Assembly: GCF_002355435.1 (NCBI RefSeq) | Contig: NZ_AP017313.1 | Location: forward strand, 5,146,001 to 5,210,000 | Origin: Mucilaginibacter gotjawali | Lineage (GTDB): Bacteria > Bacteroidota > Bacteroidia > Sphingobacteriales > Sphingobacteriaceae | Length of the DNA: 64,000 nucleotides | Direction: 5' to 3' | Part shown: piece after piece, positions 52,948 through 60,889 of the stretch | Position numbering within the stretch: position 1 is the first letter of the stretch | Layout: each line of letters starts with the position of its first letter | The notes under the pieces: generated by a model | Seen by the model: the letters and a program-made list of their open reading frames with translations, nothing else | What the model was told of the DNA's origin: nothing | Database searches by the model: none | Program-made: the position numbers and the translations under genes

Positions 52948-53931
52948 TCATTGCTGCTTGTAGTTATAATTTACAACCTCCCCATCAAGCTCGTTAAGGG
53001 TAGCCTGTGATGAAGTATTGTCCGTTTCCAATTCATCAGGGTGCATATAATATACCCTTGCGGATTTTTTGATCCCTAAAAATTTGCTCAATGCCATTAC
53101 CAGGTTAGGGCGCAATTCATAATACCATTTAAACCATTTGTATTTCAGCAAGCTTTTTTCGTCGAACCTTTTTACAGAGAAGGCATGCTGCAGGAAATAG
53201 TCTTTAGGATAATCATAATACAGGCCCCAGTTGTCGCGGCGGTTGCCCGGTTTATGGGCGGGGAAATAAACTGTGCCAAAAAGATAGTCCCATATAGAAA
53301 ACTTAGTAGCGAAATTGGCGTGAAAAACCTCGCGGTAATTGGCATGGTGCCATAAATGCAGTTCGGGCGAGTTCAGGAAATATTTTAATTTCCCAAACTT
53401 TACATTCACGTTGGCATGGATGAACATGCCGAACATGGCATCAAGCAGGGCTTTGATGGGAATAACTTCAGGATGGGCGCCTAAAATTACGATGGGCGCG
53501 AATTCAATAGTTTGATTAATGATAATTTCGACAACGTGGGACCTTGATCCCGCCAGGAAATCAACTTCCTTGCCTGAATGATGTGCCTCGTGTGTGCGCC
53601 AAAGCAACTTATTAGCATGCTGTAAACGATGGAAAAGGTAGATATACAGATCATGGGTGACCAGGAAAAACAATACCTGTTCGGTTATCGACCAGCTTCT
53701 GAAAAAGGCGAAACCATGCCAGTGAATTAAATTTTGCAGTGACGGTATGATAAATGCGAAGATCAGGATCTTCAAAAAATAACTCTGGATAATGGTATAC
53801 CATACCAAATCAATCCAAAAACCCTCCCTGAAGAAAGGCAAGCCCTTACGGTATGGCGAGATCCGTTCCCAGGCGATGATGAAGATCACCCAGCAGATGA
53901 GGATTGTTGTTGTTGTTTGTATTAATGTCAT
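52948..53931 (-). CDS. Sterol desaturase/fatty acid hydroxylase family membrane enzyme
   Basis: 327 residues with about four to five helices and the di-iron His motifs of the family: HDLYIYLFHRLQH, HEAHH and LHLWHHANYREVFH. Such enzymes hydroxylate or desaturate lipids in the membrane using O2. Substrate unknown; sphingolipid, carotenoid or ether-lipid hydroxylation are all known in the family. A word-repeat array begins 3 bases before its start codon. Confidence 0.88.
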   Translation of the reverse strand: MTLIQTTTTILICWVIFIIAWERISPYRKGLPFFREGFWIDLVWYTIIQSYFLKILIFAFIIPSLQNLIHWHGFAFFRSWSITEQVLFFLVTHDLYIYLFHRLQHANKLLWRTHEAHHSGKEVDFLAGSRSHVVEIIINQTIEFAPIVILGAHPEVIPIKALLDAMFGMFIHANVNVKFGKLKYFLNSPELHLWHHANYREVFHANFATKFSIWDYLFGTVYFPAHKPGNRRDNWGLYYDYPKDYFLQHAFSVKRFDEKSLLKYKWFKWYYELRPNLVMALSKFLGIKKSARVYYMHPDELETDNTSSQATLNELDGEVVNYNYKQQ

Positions 53932-53975
53932 TCTAAGTCGAAAGTCTTGAGTCTTAAGTCTTAAGTCAGAAACTA
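53932..53975. repeat. AAGTCTTAAGTC word array
   Basis: Reiterated 7-base word AGTCTTA and variants, lying between the start of the desaturase-family gene and the end of the S23 gene. Complementary words lie at 54400-54443 on the far side of the S23 gene. Confidence 0.55.
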
Positions 53976-53988
53976 TTGGTTTAATTTA

Positions 53989-54351
53989 TTATTTAAATTT
54001 TTCTGGATTATTTATCATATAAATTAAGAGATACGTGACCTCTTCGCTTTGCTTATTGAGTTCATTGTATTTGCCGACATCAATATAATTACAAGCAAGG
54101 GAGGCATCTAACCATGCTTGTGTTTCCCCATTCTCCATATCCGCATCTGTAAGTTTACTCACAAAATGATTGGGGTATTTTCGCTTTTTATAAGCTTCCG
54201 CTATTGATGCAAAAACAGATCTTGAAGATCTCCTAATTTGGTCAATAAGACTATATGTTTCTTCTTTTGGAAAACTTTTCGTTATTGAAAATATCTCCAT
54301 TGATAACGCAAATGCTTTTTTATAAGCAATCAAATCTCTGAATGAACTCAT
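53989..54351 (-). CDS. Four-helix-bundle protein (S23/IVP type)
   Basis: 120 residues of the family first found in intervening sequences of 23S rRNA: FRDLIAYKKAFALSMEIF at the start, IDQIRRSSRSVFASIAEAY in the middle, and paired helices. Here it stands free, not in an rRNA. The body is AT-richer than its neighbours. It lies between two arrays of the same word family, in opposed orientation. Function is unknown; a nucleic-acid-binding or mobile-passenger role has been proposed for the family. Confidence 0.87.
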   Translation of the reverse strand: MSSFRDLIAYKKAFALSMEIFSITKSFPKEETYSLIDQIRRSSRSVFASIAEAYKKRKYPNHFVSKLTDADMENGETQAWLDASLACNYIDVGKYNELNKQSEEVTYLLIYMINNPEKFK

Positions 54352-54443
54352 TGTTTAGACCTAAAGTTTAAATCCGAAAATCGATATTTTTTTATAAAAT
54401 ATTTTAGACTCCGGACTTAAGACTTTAGGCTTCGGACTTAAGA
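54352..54443. repeat. GACTTAAGACTTTAGG word array
   Basis: GACTTAAGACTTTAGG and CGGACTTAAGACT words between the S23 gene start and the stop of the phosphatase-synthase fusion gene. Confidence 0.55.
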
Positions 54444-55880
54444 CTATGCCTTAGCTTTCTCCTTATATTCATCACTAATATTAACCCTTAAACGTTTCAT
54501 CGGACCAAGTTCAGATTCATAAACTCTTTTTATGCCATCGCCGGCGGCAATTTCCACATCGCGGATATCACGTACCAGGCGCTGGAAACCCTGCGGCTCA
54601 ACTGATGCCGCATGATCAGATCCCCACATGGCCCGGTCAAGCGTGAAATGGCGTTCCACAAATGTTGCCCCCATGGTAACCGCGGCAACTGTTGTTGCCA
54701 AGCCTGTTTCATGCCCCGAGTATCCAACAGGAACACCCGGATATTTGGCAGCCAGTGTCTGGATCATCCGAAGGTTCAGTTCTTCGGGTTTGCATGGATA
54801 AGCCGAAGTAGAATGTGCAATGAACAAAGGATAATTCCTGTCAAACGACCATACCAGGTTCATCGCGTCTTCGATCTCTTTAATGGTCGACATCCCCGTG
54901 GATAGCATCAACGGCTTCCCTGTAAGCAAAATCCGTTTGATCAGCTGTGTATCTGTCAAAGATGCTGAAGCCAGTTTATACAATGGGGTATCAAATTGCT
55001 CCATAAAATCAACCGCTTCCACATCCCAGGTAGAAACAAACCAATCGATACCTACCTTTTTGCAGTATTGGTCGATGGTAGCATATTCTACAATGCCGAA
55101 CTCGGTTTTACGTTTATAATCAATGTAGCTCATCCGGCCCCACGGGGTATCGCGCATAATTTCCCATTGGTCTTTTGGCACACAGATTTCAGGGGTTCTC
55201 TTCTGAAATTTAACGGCAGTCGCTTTTGCCGCTACGGCCTCATCAATCAGTTGTTTGGCGATTTCAAGCGATCCGTTATGATTGATACCGATCTCGGCAA
55301 TAATATAGCAAGGTTCACCGGGACCAATCTTGATACCGCTGTTTAAGGTGATCACCTCATTTTTTTGCCTGCTGACCTTTTCGCCTTTCCGGGCGGCAAT
55401 GATCATTTCGGCAACTTCCCTGAAACAGCCGCTGCCGCCGTTATTTTCACAAACTACTGAAGCCACATCTTTGACAAAAAAGATAGCATTTGCCGGGCAA
55501 AATGAAACGCCCGCCATTTGCATTATTTCCAGGTCGTTTACATCATCACCGATGAAGCCTACTTCTTCGGGTTTTAAACCAAGCCTGCTGATGATTTCCT
55601 GAAACACCGATGGTTTATCCTTAACCCCGATGTGCAATTCAGTGATCTTTAATTTTTCCGCACGCCTGATCACCGACGGTGACAGCTCGCCGGTAATAAT
55701 GCCTGTAGTTACACCCGCAAGGTTTCGCAGGCGCTCAACACCCATACCATCGCGGATATCGAACTTTTTCAGTTCTTCTCCGGCCTCGCCGTAATAAACG
55801 CCGCCGTCTGTTAATACGCCGTCACAATCGGTGAGGAGTAATTTGATTCGTGAAAGTTTTGCTGCTAACATATTGTTCAT
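54444..55880 (-). CDS. KdsC-like phosphatase fused to NeuB-like ulosonate synthase
   Basis: 478 residues in two domains. Residues 1-165 are a HAD C0-type phosphatase (Asp18 and Asp20 in TDCDGVLTDGG, GDDVNDLEIM near 113), as in KdsC and the KDN-9-phosphate phosphatase. Residues about 178-478 are a NeuB/SpsE-like aldol synthase that would condense phosphoenolpyruvate with an aldose: EIGINHNGS, VKFQKR, HSTSAYP, GYSGHETG and ERHFTLDR are present. The C-terminal SAF domain, which in NeuB completes the partner's active site, is missing. The fusion implies a phosphorylated sugar substrate whose product is dephosphorylated at once. Last gene of a seven-gene operon. Confidence 0.88.
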   Translation of the reverse strand: MNNMLAAKLSRIKLLLTDCDGVLTDGGVYYGEAGEELKKFDIRDGMGVERLRNLAGVTTGIITGELSPSVIRRAEKLKITELHIGVKDKPSVFQEIISRLGLKPEEVGFIGDDVNDLEIMQMAGVSFCPANAIFFVKDVASVVCENNGGSGCFREVAEMIIAARKGEKVSRQKNEVITLNSGIKIGPGEPCYIIAEIGINHNGSLEIAKQLIDEAVAAKATAVKFQKRTPEICVPKDQWEIMRDTPWGRMSYIDYKRKTEFGIVEYATIDQYCKKVGIDWFVSTWDVEAVDFMEQFDTPLYKLASASLTDTQLIKRILLTGKPLMLSTGMSTIKEIEDAMNLVWSFDRNYPLFIAHSTSAYPCKPEELNLRMIQTLAAKYPGVPVGYSGHETGLATTVAAVTMGATFVERHFTLDRAMWGSDHAASVEPQGFQRLVRDIRDVEIAAGDGIKRVYESELGPMKRLRVNISDEYKEKAKA

Positions 55881-55899
55881 GTTTAATTGGGTTCGTTAA

Positions 55900-56706
55900 T
55901 TAAATTGCGGTCCATCCGCCGTCAACCACCAGGTTTGCACCTGTCATATAAGCCGAGGCATCACTTGCCAGGAAAACCAGTGCGCCCTGGTAATCTGTGG
56001 GTTGCGCCATACGGCCCAGCAATGTTTTAGCTGAATAATTCTGTACAAAAAATTCGTTCTGTGAGTTCTCAACGCCACCTGGAGAGAGCGTATTTACCCG
56101 TACGCCTTTGCTGCCCCAATAAGCTGCCAAAAACCTTGTAAAATTTACTACCGCCCCTTTAGTAACCGGGTAAACCGGCGATTTATAAAAGGTTTGTTCG
56201 CCACATTCATTCCGGTAAATAGATTGATCGGGGCCAACGATGCCATAAGTTGAAGCAATATTGATGATGCTGCCACTCCCCTGTTCGGCCATTACCGTAC
56301 CAAAAACCTGCGAGGCCAGGAACACCCCGGTTACATTTACATCCAGCGATTTTTTAAAAGCATCGAGTGGGTAGTTCTCAAAAGCCGATAGCTCCTTTGC
56401 CATCCCCGGGTTCTCGAACATATCATTAATGGCAGCATTGTTCACCAAAATATCAATGCTTCCATATCGGGTTAATATTTTATCGCGGGCTGTTTTTAAG
56501 GATAATTCGCTGGTAACATCTACTTTAAGCCCGCCGTGCTGTTCGCCCAGACTTGCCGCAAACTTCTCCGAAGCAGCCTCATCCATATCCGCCACTACCA
56601 CATTGGCGCCGGCCTCTGCAAGAGCTTCGCAGTGTTTTTTACCCAGCAAGCCAAGGGCTCCCGTAACTATAGCAGTTTTATTTTTTAATGAAAATATGTT
56701 AGTCAT
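55900..56706 (-). CDS. Short-chain dehydrogenase/reductase
   Basis: 268-residue NAD(P)-dependent oxidoreductase. Cofactor motif TGALGLLGKKH (residues 15-25), NNAA, catalytic Ser in INIASTYG and Tyr/Lys in YPVTKGAV. VVADMD after beta 2 suggests NAD(H) preference. The IYRNECGEQTFYKSP insert before the Tyr is distinctive of sugar-locus members. In this operon it probably reduces or oxidises a hydroxyl of the sugar intermediate. Its ATG lies in the last unit of a repeat array. Confidence 0.88.
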   Translation of the reverse strand: MTNIFSLKNKTAIVTGALGLLGKKHCEALAEAGANVVVADMDEAASEKFAASLGEQHGGLKVDVTSELSLKTARDKILTRYGSIDILVNNAAINDMFENPGMAKELSAFENYPLDAFKKSLDVNVTGVFLASQVFGTVMAEQGSGSIINIASTYGIVGPDQSIYRNECGEQTFYKSPVYPVTKGAVVNFTRFLAAYWGSKGVRVNTLSPGGVENSQNEFFVQNYSAKTLLGRMAQPTDYQGALVFLASDASAYMTGANLVVDGGWTAI

Positions 56707-56851
56707 TTGCTTCGCGTCATTGGGTCATTGGGTCATTTGCTTCGCGTCATTGGGTCATTGGGTCATTGGGTCATTTGCTTCGCGTCATTAAGTCATTGCT
56801 TGTCCTCTTCAATGACTTAATGACTTAATGACCCAATGACTCAATGACTTC
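56707..56851. repeat. Eight-base-period TCATTGGG array inside an operon
   Basis: Left half reiterates GTCATTGG and the phrase TCATTTGCTTCGCG (three times), right half reiterates TAATGACT/CAATGACT. The halves are complementary in several registers. The array fills the whole gap between the aminotransferase stop and the dehydrogenase start, both on the minus strand, and supplies the ATG of the latter. Confidence 0.75.
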
Positions 56852-58189
56852 TTACACCGTCTTCGGCTTTATATTATAGTTACTTACTTTACGGAAAACT
56901 GCTTCCAGCACTTCGCCTTTTAAATATTGTTTGATGTTGCCACTTTGGATCGCCTCTTTCATTATTGGCATCACATCCCTGTATGCCGAAAGTGTGTAGG
57001 CAATATCTTCATCGCTATGGCTGTAACACATGTTATGGAAACCTGCCCAAAGCACCCCGCGTTTAATCATTTCCTGCTGCATCAGGGTTTTTACTTCAAG
57101 GCCGTTACCGGCTTCGGGGGTAAAAGTTACCATGGAGCGGCAGTTGTAACCGATGCAGCGGGTATAAATATCCATCCCGGCTTCAATCGCGATCTGGTTA
57201 TAGCCGTCTTTCATTAATCCGCCTTTTTCATCCAGGTATTGCGGTACATTTTTATCACGCAGTTCATTAATGGTAGCGATACAGGCTGCCAGCGACAGTG
57301 CTTCACCGCCAAATGTGGTATAGCTAAAAACCTCGTGATTAAACAATTCCATTACATCCGCGCGGCCGGTTAGCAGGGCGATAGGCATACCATTGGCACA
57401 TGCTTTTGAATATACAGCCAGGTCGGGTTTTACATCAAAGTATTCCTGCGCGCCGCCGATAGCGATGCGGAAACCTGTCCACATTTCATCAAAGATGAGC
57501 AGGGTGCCGTTTGCTTTACATACTTCGGCCAGTTCTTTCAGGAACCCCGGTTTTGGCGCTTCGAAAATAAATGGCTCCAGGATCAGCGCTGCAACGGTTT
57601 CATCCAGCGCCGCTTTGATGGCCTCAATATCATTATACTCAAAAGTATAGGTCATGTTCTGGATAGCCTCAGGGATACCGGCATTACGGCTGGTGATGCC
57701 GATATACCAATCGTGCCAGCCGTGGTAACCGCAGCAAAAAACCTTTTCGCGTTTGGTGAACGCACGGGCAACACGTATGGCAGCAGAGCAAACATCTGCG
57801 CCTGTTTTGGAGATCTTTACCGCTTCGGCATTGGGGATCACTTCCTGTATCAGTTCCGATAATTCAACCTCCAACGGGTGCATCAGCGAAAAAGTGATGC
57901 CATCTTTTAATTGCTTTTCAATAGCTGCGTCCACAACAGGGTAAGCATAGCCTAATGAGATAGGGCCGATGGCCGAGTTAAAGTCGATATACTCGTTCCC
58001 GTCAACATCCCATACATGCGAACCTTTGCCTTTTTGCAGGTATTTTGGCGCTACGCCATTGGTAAACTGTCCCGGGCCTTTTGCCAAAGTTTGGGTAACC
58101 GGTTTTTGAACTTTTATCGCACGCTGGTACAATTCGTTCGATTTGCTTATATCAGGGTATTCAGGGTTAAATTTTACAGAATTTGGCAT
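56852..58189 (-). CDS. Class III aminotransferase (GSA-aminomutase-like)
   Basis: 445-residue PLP enzyme most like glutamate-1-semialdehyde aminomutases found in sugar loci. Visible marks: FNSAIGPISLGYAYP, CGYHGWHDW (ring-stacking region), LIFDEMWTGFR with the PLP-binding Asp, and SKACANGMPIA with the Schiff-base Lys. Substrate is probably a sugar aldehyde or ketone rather than glutamate semialdehyde, because tetrapyrrole genes are absent and the neighbours make a sugar. It starts 15 bases after the transketolase C-terminal gene. Confidence 0.88.
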   Translation of the reverse strand: MPNSVKFNPEYPDISKSNELYQRAIKVQKPVTQTLAKGPGQFTNGVAPKYLQKGKGSHVWDVDGNEYIDFNSAIGPISLGYAYPVVDAAIEKQLKDGITFSLMHPLEVELSELIQEVIPNAEAVKISKTGADVCSAAIRVARAFTKREKVFCCGYHGWHDWYIGITSRNAGIPEAIQNMTYTFEYNDIEAIKAALDETVAALILEPFIFEAPKPGFLKELAEVCKANGTLLIFDEMWTGFRIAIGGAQEYFDVKPDLAVYSKACANGMPIALLTGRADVMELFNHEVFSYTTFGGEALSLAACIATINELRDKNVPQYLDEKGGLMKDGYNQIAIEAGMDIYTRCIGYNCRSMVTFTPEAGNGLEVKTLMQQEMIKRGVLWAGFHNMCYSHSDEDIAYTLSAYRDVMPIMKEAIQSGNIKQYLKGEVLEAVFRKVSNYNIKPKTV

Positions 58190-58204
58190 GGTATTCTTAT
58201 TTAT

Positions 58205-59143
58205 TTATTCAGAAAATTGTGGGATTGATATTTCAGGTTGATAAGCATTGGTATTGTAACCCAATATTTTTTCGGCTATCTGTTTGCCGGTAAAGCCTTC
58301 ATGCTCCAGTACATTGGGTAACAAGGATGGTTTAAACCATTTGTCTTTCAATGCCATCGGGATCACTTTGGCGGTTTGGCAATGCTTTAGCAACACTTCG
58401 GCAACTATGCTATAAAGGCCTCCTGTAACAAAATGATCTTCGAGCGTTATGGTTATAGCACTTTCGCGGGTAGCTTCCAATATGGCCTGCTCATCCACGG
58501 GTTTAAGGCTGCGCAGGTTGATCAAACCGACCGACAAGCCTTCGTTTTTCAATATCTCAACGGCGATAAGCGCTTGTTCAAACAAAAGCCCGTAGGTTAA
58601 TATGGTGACATCATCGCCTTTTGAAATAATTTCGGCCTTGCCTAATTTAAAAGGGCTATGCTGATGATCTGTTTTGCGGGTATTGATACGCACGTAGGAC
58701 GGATGCGGATGTTTCCATATCTCGGGCAGCATCATTACCAGGTCCTGTTCATCTGCGGGGGCAAAAACAGTCATATTCGGGATGCCCCGCATCAGGGAGA
58801 TATCTTCCACCGCCTGGTGGGTAGGGCCATTACCATCAGATAAAAAGCCGGGAATAAAGCTGCTTAGTTTTACAGGCAGGTTTGGGACACCTGCATCTGT
58901 ACGTACAAATTCAAATGCACGCATGGTTAAAAACGATGCCAGGGCATGTACCACAGGGATCCGCCCGCGCAGCGCCAGGCCGGCGGCAGCGCCTATCATA
59001 GTTTGTTCCGTTATGCCGGTATCAATAAACCGATTGCCAAGTTTGCCGGGGATATTGCGTACCAGGGCGCGGTTTTCGGCCGTCATCACGATAAAGCGAT
59101 CATCGGCTAATGCAGTTTGGGTAAGTAATTCTTCGTAGGTCAT
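58205..59143 (-). CDS. Transketolase, C-terminal subunit
   Basis: 312 residues: pyrimidine-binding domain with the catalytic Glu region (FIDTGITEQTMIGAAAGLALRGR), FEFVRTDAG, and a C-terminal regulatory domain (VTILTYGLLFEQAL, ITLEDHFVTGGLYS). It completes the enzyme whose N-terminal half is encoded one base upstream. Split transketolases are known from archaea and from surface-sugar loci. Confidence 0.9.
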   Translation of the reverse strand: MTYEELLTQTALADDRFIVMTAENRALVRNIPGKLGNRFIDTGITEQTMIGAAAGLALRGRIPVVHALASFLTMRAFEFVRTDAGVPNLPVKLSSFIPGFLSDGNGPTHQAVEDISLMRGIPNMTVFAPADEQDLVMMLPEIWKHPHPSYVRINTRKTDHQHSPFKLGKAEIISKGDDVTILTYGLLFEQALIAVEILKNEGLSVGLINLRSLKPVDEQAILEATRESAITITLEDHFVTGGLYSIVAEVLLKHCQTAKVIPMALKDKWFKPSLLPNVLEHEGFTGKQIAEKILGYNTNAYQPEISIPQFSE

Positions 59144-59144
59144 G

Positions 59145-60008
59145 TTATCTCACCACTAAAGTTTCAGATGTTAAATTGGTTAAATGTTCGCCGTGCAATT
59201 CCTTCAGCAGGCTTTCTACCTCTTCGGCATTAAAATTACAGAACCACCTGTCGGCTCTGCGTTCAATGCTGGGTAATCCTTTGCCACGTACGGTATCTGC
59301 AATTACTACATTCAGTTTACCTGTTTCAAAAGGATAGGCTGAAAAAGCTTCGTGCAGGGACTCAAAACTATGCCCGTCAATTCGTTTTACTGCTGCGCCG
59401 AATGCGGTAAATTTATCATGCAGGGGCTCCAGCGGGATCAATTCCTCCGTTGGCATATTGGCCTGGAAATGGTTACGGTCGATCACAAAGATCAGGTTAT
59501 CCAGTTTATGGGCATTGGCAACAAGCGCGGCTTCCCAACAGGTGCCTTCGTTCAACTCGCCGTCACCCATAATACAGATCACCTTGTTTTTGCCGCCTCT
59601 TATTTTAATGTCCATGGCAACGCCTATTGCTACCGATGGCAAATGCCCCAAAGAGCCCGAATGAAATTCGATGCCGGGAATATGCGTATTGGGGTGCCAG
59701 TAAATATGGTCGTTAAGGGATAAATGGTTTTTCAGCCTGTCCTTCTCCAGCAAACCAAGCTCAGCGAAGGTGCCGTATAAAGCGGGTACATCATGCCCTT
59801 TTGAAAGGAACAGGTAATCCCTGTCGGGGTCGTTAAGATTATTTGGGTTGATGTTTAAAAATTCCGAATACAGGTAAACAATCAAATCGGCAGCAGAAAG
59901 TGATGCTCCGACGAAGCAACCGCCATCTGTTGACATTTTGATAATATGCTCCCTTACTTTTAAAGCCGTGGCTTCGAGCTGGTCAATTGGTATAGCTGAA
60001 CTTTGCAT
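59145..60008 (-). CDS. Transketolase, N-terminal subunit
   Basis: 287 residues forming the thiamine-diphosphate-binding half: SKGHDVPALYG, GSLGHLPSVAIG, the ThDP motif GDGELNEG followed by FVIDRNHFQ, and IADTVRGKG. With the next gene it makes one transketolase, which moves a two-carbon ketol unit between sugars or onto an acceptor aldehyde. Its place in a sugar-nucleotide operon suggests a dedicated biosynthetic step rather than the pentose phosphate pathway. Confidence 0.9.
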   Translation of the reverse strand: MQSSAIPIDQLEATALKVREHIIKMSTDGGCFVGASLSAADLIVYLYSEFLNINPNNLNDPDRDYLFLSKGHDVPALYGTFAELGLLEKDRLKNHLSLNDHIYWHPNTHIPGIEFHSGSLGHLPSVAIGVAMDIKIRGGKNKVICIMGDGELNEGTCWEAALVANAHKLDNLIFVIDRNHFQANMPTEELIPLEPLHDKFTAFGAAVKRIDGHSFESLHEAFSAYPFETGKLNVVIADTVRGKGLPSIERRADRWFCNFNAEEVESLLKELHGEHLTNLTSETLVVR

Positions 60009-60060
60009 TTAATAATGAATAAAACTTTAAAGTTAAATTCTGATTATTTAACTTATGTTA

Positions 60061-60867
60061 TCAAAAAGTCAATTTTGTTTGGTCTGATGAAATAGTTTTT
60101 AATTCATCCATATGGTTACGGTACCAGTTTACCCCCGCGTAGCGGGCATTGATGTCATATATTTCCGGCTTTTGTTCAAGCAGGCTAATGATATCATTGC
60201 AGGAAAAATTATGTCTGGCCGGATATAACTCTTCGTAAACGCGCTTTATAAACAGGTAATCGGCTTCATAATCTATCGTAAAGCGATGCGACATGGAATA
60301 ATCTTTTCCTGTATCCCAGGTTACGTTTCCAATACTGAAGCTTTCAGGATTTTCCCAGATATAAGGGGTGGTGTGCTCCAGCTCCAGGGTCTTTGTTGCT
60401 TCTTCCCATGTTCTTTCAAGGCAGGCCATGGTCATGATCTCCACATCGTTCCCATCCGGGAAAGTGGCAGGGTGCAGGTTGCTTACGTAATCATATTCAC
60501 CGGGGTGCTCAACATAAAAATCAAGCACCTGGTCAATAATCTGAGGATCTATCAGCGGGCAATCAGAAGGGATCTTTAAAACGGTATCGGCATTATATTT
60601 TTTGCCGGCCTGGTAGTGGCGGTCGAGCAGGTTATTGAGGTTGCCGCGAAAGCAGGGCACCTCTATACGATCAGCTTCCTGCTCAATGATATCATCGGCA
60701 CTTTCTTCAGACGTAGCAATAACCACCAGCGCCTTGTGGCGGATCATTTTAAGCCGTTCAATCATCCTCGACAAAAGGCTTTCGCCCAATAGGGGCATCA
60801 TCACCTTCCCCGGCAACCGGCTCGACGACATCCTGGCTTGTACAACTATTACAATATTATCTGCCAT
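60061..60867 (-). CDS. SpsF-like cytidylyltransferase
   Basis: About 268 residues of the CMP-sugar cytidylyltransferase/SpsF family: VQARMSSSRLPGKVMMPL is the nucleotide-binding loop, KIPSDCPLIDP carries the metal-binding Asp, and NDVEIMTM and FTIDYEADY follow. It should activate the ulosonic sugar as a CMP derivative. An extra ATG one codon upstream (60870) is possible. Confidence 0.87.
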   Translation of the reverse strand: MADNIVIVVQARMSSSRLPGKVMMPLLGESLLSRMIERLKMIRHKALVVIATSEESADDIIEQEADRIEVPCFRGNLNNLLDRHYQAGKKYNADTVLKIPSDCPLIDPQIIDQVLDFYVEHPGEYDYVSNLHPATFPDGNDVEIMTMACLERTWEEATKTLELEHTTPYIWENPESFSIGNVTWDTGKDYSMSHRFTIDYEADYLFIKRVYEELYPARHNFSCNDIISLLEQKPEIYDINARYAGVNWYRNHMDELKTISSDQTKLTF

Positions 60868-60889
60868 CATATATTAAACGCTGACATAG

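Noticed and set aside
56705..56851. CRISPR array
   Set aside because: The repeated units are only about 8 bases, without spacers of constant length, and the two halves are complementary; no cas genes are nearby.
58205..60008. DXP synthase or pentose-phosphate transketolase
   Set aside because: The pair lacks the DXS-type linker and length, is split into two genes, and sits in a sugar-nucleotide operon, so a dedicated transketolase is more likely.
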